A DNA stretch of 64,000 nucleotides from Tardiphaga sp. P9-11 (GTDB taxonomy: Bacteria > Pseudomonadota > Alphaproteobacteria > Rhizobiales > Xanthobacteraceae). Every line of letters starts with the position of its first letter. The stretch's first letter is position 1. Location: positions 930,001-994,000 of the forward strand of contig NZ_NPKQ01000001.1 in NCBI RefSeq assembly GCF_008329525.1, given 5' to 3'. A program made the translations under genes and the position numbers. This document shows, in pieces, positions 17,150 through 25,286 of this stretch. A model generated the notes under the pieces. That model was given only the letters and a program-made list of their open reading frames with translations. It was not told the DNA's origin and did not search any database.

Positions 17150-17262
17150 CCGAAGTAACCTGCACCAACTCATTCGGCGCTTGGGCGATCGTTTTGGTTG
17201 TGTAATAGAATCGCGCAACTTATAGCTAATGGATTGCCATATTTTTTTAACGAGGGAGCGCC

Positions 17263-18627
17263 ATGAATAAATTCCATTTGGCTTGTCTTGCCGTTCTTCT
17301 GCCAAGTAGCGCCCACGCAGAAAAGGTTCTTATTGATCGCGATAATAGCGCAAGTAGTGGAGTTGAGATTGTGGCGGGCGGATGGAATCGTAAGGCTCAC
17401 ACAGATAACACATACAAAGCATTCGATGATTTTAAGAAGGGCGGGCTGGGAAAGTATGACTTCTACTATTCATTGGAGATCGTGCCGCAATTCTCTCCTG
17501 ACTATAAAGACTGCAAGAGCAATCCGAATTTTCTGAGCTATGTAAAATCTTTCTTTGGTATCGCGCGCGGCTCTATCATGGTTATTCGCACGTCCATCGA
17601 TTATCGCTGGGCGACAGGATCTAGTATTTCTTTGTTGCCGGACAAGAGCGCCCTAATTCTCAGTGCTACTGGTGCAGATTCCACGAAGGCGGCAATTGGA
17701 AGCGGGTGTTACTTCGACCACACCAAGCGACCAACATTTCCGCTTGTGCAGTACCGCGGTGGCGATGCTAACAGTAGTTTTGATGACTTTCAGCTCAAGC
17801 TGAGTGTCGAAGCAGCGGCGGTCCAAGACTACAAAATTGTAAGCAATGTTACCTCGATCTTCAGTGATGTCAGTGCGGCGAGCGCCTATAATGTTGGGCT
17901 TGCTGGGTTGGCCAGTCCTGCCTTCAAGGCCTTTCAGAATATTGCTGAGAATTTTCAAAAGAACTTGAATGCTGCGGGTACGTACGCGGATCAAGTCTCG
18001 GTCATCCACACGATGCGTGCGCGTGGAAATCCCGACGACAATCGAGTTGTCATAACGATCCCAGCAATGTTTGGTGGAAATCCACAAAACGGTAGCTTGG
18101 CTATCTATATAAAACGCATGGCTTCAATCGGCTTGGCGGGTGATCCGACTCCGATCAAGCCTGACGACGTGCTAACGAGCATAGAACTCGCAAGTCGCCA
18201 GTGTCCTCCTCAAAAGATAGCTAGTTCGGGATGTGACGCTACTAACAGTTCAGTTAGAGAGGCTGTTGCTACAGCCCTAAAAGCGGTTGATGACGCGATA
18301 GTGGCTACATCGCCGGTGGCGCAAGTGTTTGACCTAACAACCGATGGCCGAAAATCGAAGGTTTATGATCTCTGCCAATCGATTCGGACGGTTGCTCGAA
18401 CAAAGCTCCAGCTAAGTACGTTGGACGAAATGCTGGTCCGGTGGGCAATTACCAAAGATAGCGGCCTTCAGGCCGAGCTTTCTGACCCATCGAAGGCTGC
18501 TACTCTGGCGGCCGCTCAAAAGCCAAAGGCAGTAACGGTCGCTGATCTTAAGAATATGTGTTGGAATACAGGTGACGATGAGACGTTGAGGGCAGTTGCT
18601 AAATCTTTGAAGCGAAGCCTTTCTTAG
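17263..18627 (+). CDS. Exported protein of unknown function on AT-rich DNA
   Basis: A 454-residue protein I do not recognise. A signal peptide covers about residues 1-19 (MNKFHLACLAVLLPSSAHA), so the product is probably periplasmic or secreted. The rest has no further clear membrane span and several Cys residues (for example around YKDCKSN, RQCPPQ, SGCDATN and DLCQSI) that could form disulfides. A GAGGGAG ribosome site precedes the ATG. Base composition and codon use are visibly more AT-rich than the surrounding chromosome, which indicates horizontal origin. The gene lies exactly between the rpmB 3' fragment and intact rpmB, so it may be the cargo of a small integrated element. No integrase is nearby. 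Confidence 0.75.
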   Translation: MNKFHLACLAVLLPSSAHAEKVLIDRDNSASSGVEIVAGGWNRKAHTDNTYKAFDDFKKGGLGKYDFYYSLEIVPQFSPDYKDCKSNPNFLSYVKSFFGIARGSIMVIRTSIDYRWATGSSISLLPDKSALILSATGADSTKAAIGSGCYFDHTKRPTFPLVQYRGGDANSSFDDFQLKLSVEAAAVQDYKIVSNVTSIFSDVSAASAYNVGLAGLASPAFKAFQNIAENFQKNLNAAGTYADQVSVIHTMRARGNPDDNRVVITIPAMFGGNPQNGSLAIYIKRMASIGLAGDPTPIKPDDVLTSIELASRQCPPQKIASSGCDATNSSVREAVATALKAVDDAIVATSPVAQVFDLTTDGRKSKVYDLCQSIRTVARTKLQLSTLDEMLVRWAITKDSGLQAELSDPSKAATLAAAQKPKAVTVADLKNMCWNTGDDETLRAVAKSLKRSLS

Positions 18628-18647
18628 AGCAATTCTTTCCTACCCCT

Positions 18648-18692
18648 CAAACACAGAACGGCCGGATCTCGCGATCCGGCCGTTCTGTGTTT
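18648..18692. terminator. Bidirectional terminator between the AT-rich gene and rpmB
   Basis: A long perfect hairpin: the arm from CAAACACAGAACGGCC onward (18648-18668) pairs with the complementary arm ending TTCTGTGTTTG, about 20 bp with a TCGC loop. It lies between convergent genes with A/T-rich ends on both sides, so it can stop transcription from either direction. Confidence 0.85.
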
Positions 18693-18718
18693 GGAAACTT
18701 AAAGTCTGATCGAAGGGC

Positions 18719-19021
18719 TCAGGCCGCGACTGTTGCGGTCTCCGCCTTCTTCTTCTCGATGGCGCGCTTGAGCAGCACGGCCTTCTGCGACAGCTCGCTC
18801 TCGCGGGCCTTGATCAGATAGGCATCGAAGCCACCGCGGTGGTCGACCGACTTCACGGCATTGGCCGACACGCGCAGACGCACGCCGCGGCCGAGTACGT
18901 CGGACAGGAAGGTCACATTGACCAGGTTCGGCAGAAACCGGCGCTTGGTCTTGATGTTCGAGTGGCTCACCTTGTGGCCCACCTGGGGGCCCTTCAGTGT
19001 CAGTTCACAGCGCCGAGACAT
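18719..19021 (-). CDS. rpmB: 50S ribosomal protein L28
   Basis: A 100-residue component of the large ribosomal subunit. It starts [21 protein letters not shown] and has the conserved [10 protein letters not shown] and [21 protein letters not shown] typical of alphaproteobacterial L28. The length is normal and the reading frame is intact, in contrast to the decayed 3' copy at 17037-17149. A good promoter lies about 85 bases upstream. The 3' end ends in [11 protein letters not shown] and is followed by a strong terminator. Confidence 0.97.
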   Translation of the reverse strand: MSRRCELTLKGPQVGHKVSHSNIKTKRRFLPNLVNVTFLSDVLGRGVRLRVSANAVKSVDHRGGFDAYLIKARESELSQKAVLLKRAIEKKKAETATVAA

Positions 19022-19380
19022 GGCGAAAATCCTCTGTCATCCCCGCAGCTAAAAGGCGAAGAGCCCAAAGCCGGGCAGGGGTTCAAAATCACGTCCATTT
19101 CAGGAGTGGCGGACGTATAGGGGGCTTGGCCACGATCGTCAAGATATCTGGCCCAAGATAACAGGCCAAGATACCGGCCGGCTCAAGTCGCGGCAAACCG
19201 GCAAAGACCGCTGTCTTCGCCCGCGGTATAACCCGTCCTGCGAGCGGAAACCACATGGAATTCAACGCCGTTCCCATCATATAAACGACGTATTCGGGCT
19301 GGAAACAGGCTCTCCAGCCCAATGACGCGATGCGGCCCTGCGCCTTGAGCCGGGGATCGCCGACCAGGTGATATCAGCAA
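19022..19380. other. Divergent intergenic region between rpmB and the DUF3108 gene
   Basis: No gene is supported in these 359 bases. The rpmB side holds a sigma70-like promoter (19114-19142). The side facing the DUF3108 gene has no box I can identify with confidence. Confidence 0.6.
19107..19142 (-). promoter_or_regulatory. rpmB: Sigma70-type promoter of rpmB
   Basis: Read on the minus strand, TTGACG (19142-19137) and TATACG (19119-19114) are separated by exactly 17 bases. Transcription would start near 19107 and give a leader of about 85 nt before rpmB. Confidence 0.7.
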
Positions 19381-20391
19381 GTGAGCCTTCGCACGCCCCG
19401 CTTTGTGACCCGACCGGTGACGCCCGCGCGGACATCCACGTCTGCAAGATGGCGGTTTGCCTGGCTTTTCCAGGCGCGCCTGGGCGTGCAACTCGCCGTC
19501 GCCGCGGGCCTGATGCTGCCGGTTTTTCCGGTGAAGGCCTCGGCGCAGGCGCAAAGCCAGATCCAGGGTCAGACTCTCGGCCAGGCCCCGGCCGCCGTGC
19601 CGGTTCAGGCCCCCGCGCAGGCGGTGATGGCGGGCGGCAAGCTGGAGGCCAAATATGAAGCCAGCCTCGCCGGCATCGCGGTCGGCAAGGGCCAGTGGGC
19701 CATCGACATCACTGAAGACCAGTATTCCGCGACGGCCAGTGGCGGCACCGCAGGTCTGCTGAAAGCATTTTCCGGCGGCTCGGGCTCCGGCCAGTCCACC
19801 GGCCGCGTGGTCGCGGGCGCGCTGGTGCCGTCGACCTATAATGCCACGACGACCTCCGCGAAGAAGTCCGAGACGATCAAGATGCTGATCACGCCGGGCT
19901 ATGTGAAGGAGTTCTCCATCGAGCCGGAGCCGCCGCTCGATCCCGAGAAGATTCCGATCACCGATGCGCATCGCCGCAACGTGATCGATCCGATGACCGG
20001 CTCGCTGCTGCGCGTCGCCGGGTCAGGCGAATTGATGACGCCGGATTCCTGCCGCACCGGCACGTCGATCTTCGACGGCCGCATGCGCTACGATCTCAAG
20101 CTCGACTACAAACGCATGGAAAGCGTGAAGGCCGAGAAGGGCTATCGCGGTCCGGCGATCGTCTGCGCCGTCTATTTTACGCCGATCGCCGGCTATGTGC
20201 CTGATCGTGCCGCCCTCAAATATATTGCCGCCCAGCGCAATATCGAAGTGACCCTGGTGCCGATCGCCGGAACCCGCGTGCTGGTGCCGTATCGCATGAC
20301 GATCCCGACCCCGCTCGGCGTCGCCATGCTGGAAGCCACTGAATTCGTCACCACCCCCGCGCCGGCCAAGGCCGTGGCGAAGACGAACTGA
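19381..20391 (+). CDS. DUF3108 domain-containing exported protein
   Basis: A 336-residue protein with an N-terminal export signal (hydrophobic LAVAAGLMLPVFPVKASAQA ending near residue 58), then a Gln/Ala/Pro-rich linker and a DUF3108 domain (residues about 80-310). The family is a periplasmic or outer-envelope beta protein of unknown function. The mature sequence begins its domain around KLEAKYEASLAGIAVGKG, as usual. The start is taken as GTG 19381 because the basic stretch before the hydrophobic core lies there; no ATG in frame is available. It sits between rpmB and the helicase gene, a conserved position in related genomes. Confidence 0.82.
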   Translation: MSLRTPRFVTRPVTPARTSTSARWRFAWLFQARLGVQLAVAAGLMLPVFPVKASAQAQSQIQGQTLGQAPAAVPVQAPAQAVMAGGKLEAKYEASLAGIAVGKGQWAIDITEDQYSATASGGTAGLLKAFSGGSGSGQSTGRVVAGALVPSTYNATTTSAKKSETIKMLITPGYVKEFSIEPEPPLDPEKIPITDAHRRNVIDPMTGSLLRVAGSGELMTPDSCRTGTSIFDGRMRYDLKLDYKRMESVKAEKGYRGPAIVCAVYFTPIAGYVPDRAALKYIAAQRNIEVTLVPIAGTRVLVPYRMTIPTPLGVAMLEATEFVTTPAPAKAVAKTN

Positions 20392-20854
20392 GTTGAACTG
20401 AGAACCTGAGACGGCGACCGGGCGGACAGAGGCGCGATGGGCGCTGTGGAATCGCCGTGGAACGGCGCGTTTGTTGCCGCCGGATGGCCGCAGCTTGGCC
20501 GCAAGACCGGACCCCCCATGGAGGGCCTTTTCGCCGCTTTTCTTGCGACTTTCCTGCAGCCGGCTTGCGACTTTCTCGCGACCGGGCGCTTGACTCACAG
20601 CCGGTTCGGAGTCCGTGCGCTGTTCATAACTTGAGGGATTTGTCGGCCCTTGTTGCGCTGTCACAAACTTGATCTAGTCAGTCTCGGAGAATGTCAGCGC
20701 GAGATGTTGGGGTGATGCGGCCATGGAGATGCCGAGTCGTCGATTCGGGCCGCTTTCGTTCCGGACTCGTTCCAGACCATCCAAATACGCGGCTCTGAAG
20801 CGTCGTAAGCTGTCTCCATCTTGACAGTAGGCGACGCGGAAATATCTGAAAAAC
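20392..20854. other. Non-coding gap before the helicase gene
   Basis: In 463 bases no reading frame on either strand has a ribosome site or protein-like content. It presumably holds the promoter of the helicase operon, but no clear -35/-10 pair was identified. Confidence 0.5.
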
Positions 20855-23800
20855 ATGGCCTTTTCGTCTTCTCCGCCCACGCTGTCCAACGGCAGGGCCC
20901 CCGGCGCCGGCGTCACCGCGGTGCTCGGCCCCACCAATACCGGCAAGACCCATCTCGCCATCGAGCGCATGCTCGCGCATTCGTCAGGCATCATCGGCCT
21001 GCCCCTGCGGCTATTGGCCCGCGAGGTCTATAACAAGATCGTCGACCGCGTCGGGCCACAAGCTGTTGCGTTGATCACCGGCGAAGAGAAGATCAAGCCC
21101 GCCAAACCGCGCTATTGGGTGTCCACCGTCGAGGCGATGCCGCGAGATCTCGACGTGTCGTTTCTGGCCGTCGATGAAATCCAGATCGCCGCCGATCTGG
21201 AGCGCGGCCACGTCTTCACAGATCGCATCCTGCATCGCCGCGGCCGCGACGAAACGCTGCTGCTGGGCGCCGCCACCATGCGCCCGATCATCGAGCGTCT
21301 GCTGCCCGGCGCCAGCATCGTGACGCGGCCACGGCTGTCGCATCTGGAATTTGCCGGCGATCGCAAAATCACGCGGCAGCCGCGCAGGACAGCGATTGTC
21401 GCGTTTTCCGCCGACGAAGTTTATGCGATCGCCGAACTCATCAAGCGCCAGCACGGCGGCGCTGCGGTGGTGTTGGGCTCGCTGTCGCCGCGTACGCGCA
21501 ACGCGCAGGTCGCGATGTTCCAGAACGGTGACGTTGACTACCTGGTGGCAACAGATGCGGTCGGCATGGGCCTCAATCTCGACGTCGATCACGTCGCGTT
21601 CGCCAGTGACCGCAAATATGATGGCTATCAATTCCGCCGCCTGACGCCGTCGGAATTCGCACAGATCGCCGGCCGCGCCGGCCGCGCCACGCGCAACGGT
21701 ACCTTCGGCACCACGGGCCGCTGCGAACCGTTCGAGCCTGAATTGGTCAATCAGCTGCAGAACCACATCTTCGAGCCGGTGAAGGTGCTGCAGTGGCGCA
21801 ATTCGAAGCTGGATTTCTCGTCCATCGCCTCGCTGCAGGTGTCATTGGCCGAGGTGCCGCGCCACGAGGCGCTGACCCGCGCGCCGATCGCCGAAGACCT
21901 CCGCGTGCTCGATCATGCCGCCCGCGATCCCGATGTGCGCGATATGGCGGTCGGCAAGGCCGCAGTGGAGAAGCTGTGGGACGCCTGCCAGATTCCGGAT
22001 TACCGCCGCATCGCGCCCGCTGCACACGCAGAGCTGGTAGTCACTATCTTCAACTTCCTGATGCAGCGCGGGCGCATCCCCGATGCCTGGTTTGGCGCTC
22101 AAATCGCGCAAGCGGATCGAACAGACGGCGATATCGACACGTTATCGGGCCGAATCGCGCAAATCCGGACCTGGACATTCGTGGCAAATCGGCCGGATTG
22201 GCTGTCAGATCCTGATCATTGGCAGGGAATTTCGCGTGAATTGGAAAATAAACTGTCAGATGCCCTTCATGAGAGGCTCACAGAGCGTTTCGTTGATCGT
22301 CGTACCAGTGTATTGATGCGCCGCTTGCGGGAAAACACGATGCTGAATACTGAAATTGGTAAGACGGGCGAAGTGATCGTAGAGGGCCATGTGATTGGCC
22401 GTCTCGACGGATTTACATTTTTGCCCGATGCGGCCGAGGCTGGCTCGGATGCGAAGGCCTTGCAGGCTACGGCGCTGAAGGCGCTGGCCGGTGAGATCGA
22501 CGCCCGCGCCGAGAAACTGGCGAATGCGGCAGACGATCAGTTCGTGCTCGCCTCCGACGGCACAATGCGCTGGACCGGCGACGCAGTGGCGCGTCTGGTC
22601 GCCGCCGATGACGTGCTGCATCCCCGTCTCCGTATCATCGCCGACGATCGCCTGTCCGGCGCGCCGCGCGATAGCGTTCAGGCTCGCCTCGATCTCTGGC
22701 TGAAGACGCATATCGAGAAGCTGCTCGGGCCGCTGTTCGATCTCACCAAGGCCGAAGATATCACCGGCATCGCGCGCGGAATCGCCTTCCAGCTCACCGA
22801 AGCATTGGGCGTGCTGGAGCGGCAGAAGATCGCGACCGAGATGAAGGATCTCGATCAGCCATCGCGTGCCGTGTTGCGGAAATACGGCGTGCGTTTCGGC
22901 GCCTATCACATCTATATCCCCGGTCTGCTGAAGCCTGCGGCGCGTTCGCTGGCCTCGCTGCTGTGGGCGCAGAAGCAGGACAATGTCGACATGTCGGCGC
23001 TGTCCAATGCGCAGCATCTCGCAGGCTCCGGCCGTACGTCCTTCCCGGTCGACAAGCTGCTCGATCGCGATGCCTATCGCGTGCTCGGCTATCGCCAGTG
23101 CGGCGAGCGCGCGGTGCGCGTCGATATTCTCGAACGTCTGGCCGATCTGATCCGTCCGGCGCTGGCCTGGCGCGAAGCCTCGCCGGGCGACAAGCCTGCC
23201 GGTGCTTTCGATGGCCGCCATTTCGTGGTGACGCAGGCGATGACCTCGCTCACCGGTTCGGCCGGCGAAGACTTCGCCTCGATCCTGCGTGCCCTGGGCT
23301 ATCGCATGGAGAAGAAGGCGCCATTGCCGCCGGTACCGCCGAAGCCGGTCGCTGCGACGACGCCGATCGAGCCGAAGACTGACGACAAGGCGGAGGGCGT
23401 GGCTGCCGATGAGCCCGATGCCACGGCCGGGTTCGCTGCCTCCGACGCACCCGCTGATGAGACGGTTGTTGCTGCTGAAGCGACCGCCGAAGCGGCTGAG
23501 ACCGCCGAGATCGCTGCCGATGCAGCGCCGGCTGAAGAAATTGCCGTGGTTTCATCCGCGTCACTGCTGCCTGAAGTCGCTTTGGTCCCGGTCGTCGAGA
23601 CCGAGACGGCTGCAGTTGAAGAGCCCGCCGTCGCGGACACGCAGCCTGAAGCTGCCGCCGCCGCAGAGGTTGTCGAGGCGCCCGCCGCTGTCGTGGGCGA
23701 GGCGACTGAAGCTGCTGCTGCACCCGCCGAAGGCGCGGTCGCTGCAGAGCCCGAACTGGTCGAAGTCTGGCGCCCCGGTGGCCGTTCGGAAGAACGCCGC

Positions 23801-24319
23801 CCGCCGCGCCATGATCGCAACCGCAATCGCCACCATCGCAACACCAACGCTCCGCAGGGCGCTGCGCAGTCGGCTCCGGCCGAAGGCGCTGTGGCCGATG
23901 GCGAGAAGCGCGAGCGGGACGATCGCAACGGTAACGACCGCAACGGTAACGACCGTGGTGGCCAGGGCCGTCGCGATCGCAACAACAACGAGTTCCGTCG
24001 TCCGCGCAGCGATGCGCCGGGGGCCACTGCCTCCGCCGAAGGCGCGCCGAATCGCGACAACCGTGGCAATCGCGGTAACCGGGATAACAAGCCGGGCGAG
24101 GGTGGTCGTCCGCCGCGTGAGCGCTTCCAGGGCAAGGGCAAAGGTAATTTCAAGGGCGGCGACAAGGGCCGTGAGGGCCGGGGCAACGATCGCGGCGGTG
24201 CGACCCGTCCGTTCGCCACATCGGCCGCACCGCGCGAAAGGGACCGTCCGATCGATCCGAACTCCCCCTTCGCGAAACTCGCTGCGCTCAAGGAACAACT
24301 CAGCGGCCGCAAGGATTGA
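20855..24319 (+). CDS. Suv3-like superfamily 2 RNA helicase with long low-complexity tail
   Basis: A 1154-residue ATP-dependent helicase resembling mitochondrial Suv3. Walker A GPTNTGKT is at residues 25-32, the DExH-type box reads DEIQ near residue 108, and the helicase C domain contains VATDAVGMGLNLDVDHV and QIAGRAGRATRNGTFG. A central region to about residue 810 is conserved in alphaproteobacterial homologues. From about 820 to 985 the protein is Ala/Glu/Pro-rich. After that it is rich in Arg, Asn, Gly and Asp (DRNGNDRNGNDRGG-like repeats), typical of RNA-binding disordered tails. A role in RNA turnover is inferred. The S4 protein gene follows by 48 bases, so RNA handling is a shared theme. 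Confidence 0.9.
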   Translation: MAFSSSPPTLSNGRAPGAGVTAVLGPTNTGKTHLAIERMLAHSSGIIGLPLRLLAREVYNKIVDRVGPQAVALITGEEKIKPAKPRYWVSTVEAMPRDLDVSFLAVDEIQIAADLERGHVFTDRILHRRGRDETLLLGAATMRPIIERLLPGASIVTRPRLSHLEFAGDRKITRQPRRTAIVAFSADEVYAIAELIKRQHGGAAVVLGSLSPRTRNAQVAMFQNGDVDYLVATDAVGMGLNLDVDHVAFASDRKYDGYQFRRLTPSEFAQIAGRAGRATRNGTFGTTGRCEPFEPELVNQLQNHIFEPVKVLQWRNSKLDFSSIASLQVSLAEVPRHEALTRAPIAEDLRVLDHAARDPDVRDMAVGKAAVEKLWDACQIPDYRRIAPAAHAELVVTIFNFLMQRGRIPDAWFGAQIAQADRTDGDIDTLSGRIAQIRTWTFVANRPDWLSDPDHWQGISRELENKLSDALHERLTERFVDRRTSVLMRRLRENTMLNTEIGKTGEVIVEGHVIGRLDGFTFLPDAAEAGSDAKALQATALKALAGEIDARAEKLANAADDQFVLASDGTMRWTGDAVARLVAADDVLHPRLRIIADDRLSGAPRDSVQARLDLWLKTHIEKLLGPLFDLTKAEDITGIARGIAFQLTEALGVLERQKIATEMKDLDQPSRAVLRKYGVRFGAYHIYIPGLLKPAARSLASLLWAQKQDNVDMSALSNAQHLAGSGRTSFPVDKLLDRDAYRVLGYRQCGERAVRVDILERLADLIRPALAWREASPGDKPAGAFDGRHFVVTQAMTSLTGSAGEDFASILRALGYRMEKKAPLPPVPPKPVAATTPIEPKTDDKAEGVAADEPDATAGFAASDAPADETVVAAEATAEAAETAEIAADAAPAEEIAVVSSASLLPEVALVPVVETETAAVEEPAVADTQPEAAAAAEVVEAPAAVVGEATEAAAAPAEGAVAAEPELVEVWRPGGRSEERRPPRHDRNRNRHHRNTNAPQGAAQSAPAEGAVADGEKRERDDRNGNDRNGNDRGGQGRRDRNNNEFRRPRSDAPGATASAEGAPNRDNRGNRGNRDNKPGEGGRPPRERFQGKGKGNFKGGDKGREGRGNDRGGATRPFATSAAPRERDRPIDPNSPFAKLAALKEQLSGRKD

Positions 24320-24367
24320 TGCAGGTCACGCAGGGCGGCGCCGTGCCGTCAATTGATGTGGTGGTGA

Positions 24368-24637
24368 TTGGAACGCCAGCGTCTCGATAAATGGCTGTGG
24401 CATGCGCGGGTGGTCAAAGCTCGCACCAGTGCTGCTGCATTGGTGGAAGGCGGCAAAGTGCGCATCAATGGCGAACGCGAGAAGTCTCCGGGCCATGGTG
24501 TGAAGATCGGCGACGTACTCACGGTGGCGCTGGATCGCACCGTGCGGGTGATGAAGGTCGAAGCCTTCGCCGAGCGGCGCGGCGATGCCACGGCAGCGCG
24601 CGTGCTCTATACTGATTTGCAACACCTTCCAGAGTAA
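24368..24637 (+). CDS. S4 domain RNA-binding protein (HslR/Hsp15-like)
   Basis: An 89-residue protein that is essentially one S4 domain: QRLDKWLWHARVVKARTSAAALVEGGKVRING, followed by a short C-terminal extension. HslR-type proteins bind stalled 50S subunits that carry nascent chains and recycle them. The start is TTG 24368; an in-frame ATG at 24356 meets a stop after one codon and cannot be used. It lies directly behind the helicase gene and is probably in the same transcript. Confidence 0.88.
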   Translation: MERQRLDKWLWHARVVKARTSAAALVEGGKVRINGEREKSPGHGVKIGDVLTVALDRTVRVMKVEAFAERRGDATAARVLYTDLQHLPE

Positions 24638-24788
24638 CTATCTAGGCCATATGCCGCGTCCAACGGTGGTTTTGTGGCAGGCTTTTCCCTTGGTCGAAAT
24701 GCCCTGACCTATGCCGGCCGCATCCCTTGCGGCAGCGGGGTTGGTGCGCTACGCAAACACTGAATATCGATCGTTTCCGGAGTGCTGG

Positions 24789-25127
24789 ATGACTTACGTC
24801 GTCACCGACAATTGCATCAAATGTAAATACACCGACTGCGTCGAAGTCTGTCCCGTGGACTGCTTCTACGAGGGTGAAAACATGCTGGTCATCCATCCGG
24901 ACGAATGCATCGATTGCGGCGTGTGCGAGCCGGAATGTCCCGCTGACGCGATCAAGCCGGACACCGAAGGCGGCATGGAGAAGTGGCTGCAGGTCAATCT
25001 GGAACACGCCAAGACGTGGCCGAACATCACTCAGAAAAAAGAAGCGCCGGACGACGCCAAGGAATTCGACGGCCAGGAAGGTAAATTCGAGAAATATTTC
25101 TCGGCTGCACCCGGTACCGGCGACTAA
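24789..25127 (+). CDS. fdxA: 7Fe ferredoxin FdxA
   Basis: A 112-residue soluble electron carrier of the FdxA type with one 3Fe-4S and one 4Fe-4S cluster. The two Cys groups are visible: [17 protein letters not shown] at the start and [12 protein letters not shown] near residues 40-51. The C-terminal extension (about 50 residues, with WPNIT) is typical of this family in alphaproteobacteria. ATG 24789 gives the conserved start MTYVV; the frame is open upstream without similarity. Its place between the S4 gene and carD is conserved in related genomes. Confidence 0.96.
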   Translation: MTYVVTDNCIKCKYTDCVEVCPVDCFYEGENMLVIHPDECIDCGVCEPECPADAIKPDTEGGMEKWLQVNLEHAKTWPNITQKKEAPDDAKEFDGQEGKFEKYFSAAPGTGD

Positions 25128-25232
25128 GCGACTCGGTTCTCTTGCCGGTTTACCGGCGCCACGTGAAATTTACCCTACCCCTGATTATGACCTGTCAGCG
25201 GCCGTCGGACGGTCGCAACGGGGCATAAACCA

Positions 25233-25260
25233 TTGATTTTTGCGGGAAATGTGCTATAAT
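25233..25260 (+). promoter_or_regulatory. carD: Sigma70-type promoter of carD
   Basis: TTGATT (25233-25238) and a perfect TATAAT (25255-25260) are 16 bases apart. Transcription should start near 25267, about 20 bases before GTG 25287. The perfect -10 box is unusual in this GC-rich genome and suggests strong expression. Confidence 0.8.
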
Positions 25261-25286
25261 AGGCACAATTCAAGAAGCTGGACCGT

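Noticed and set aside
1064-19294. The 15-mer TCATATAAACGACGT in front of the GlxA gene and again near 19278
   Set aside because: One chance match of 15 bases is expected by size of the window, and the second copy lies in no comparable promoter context.
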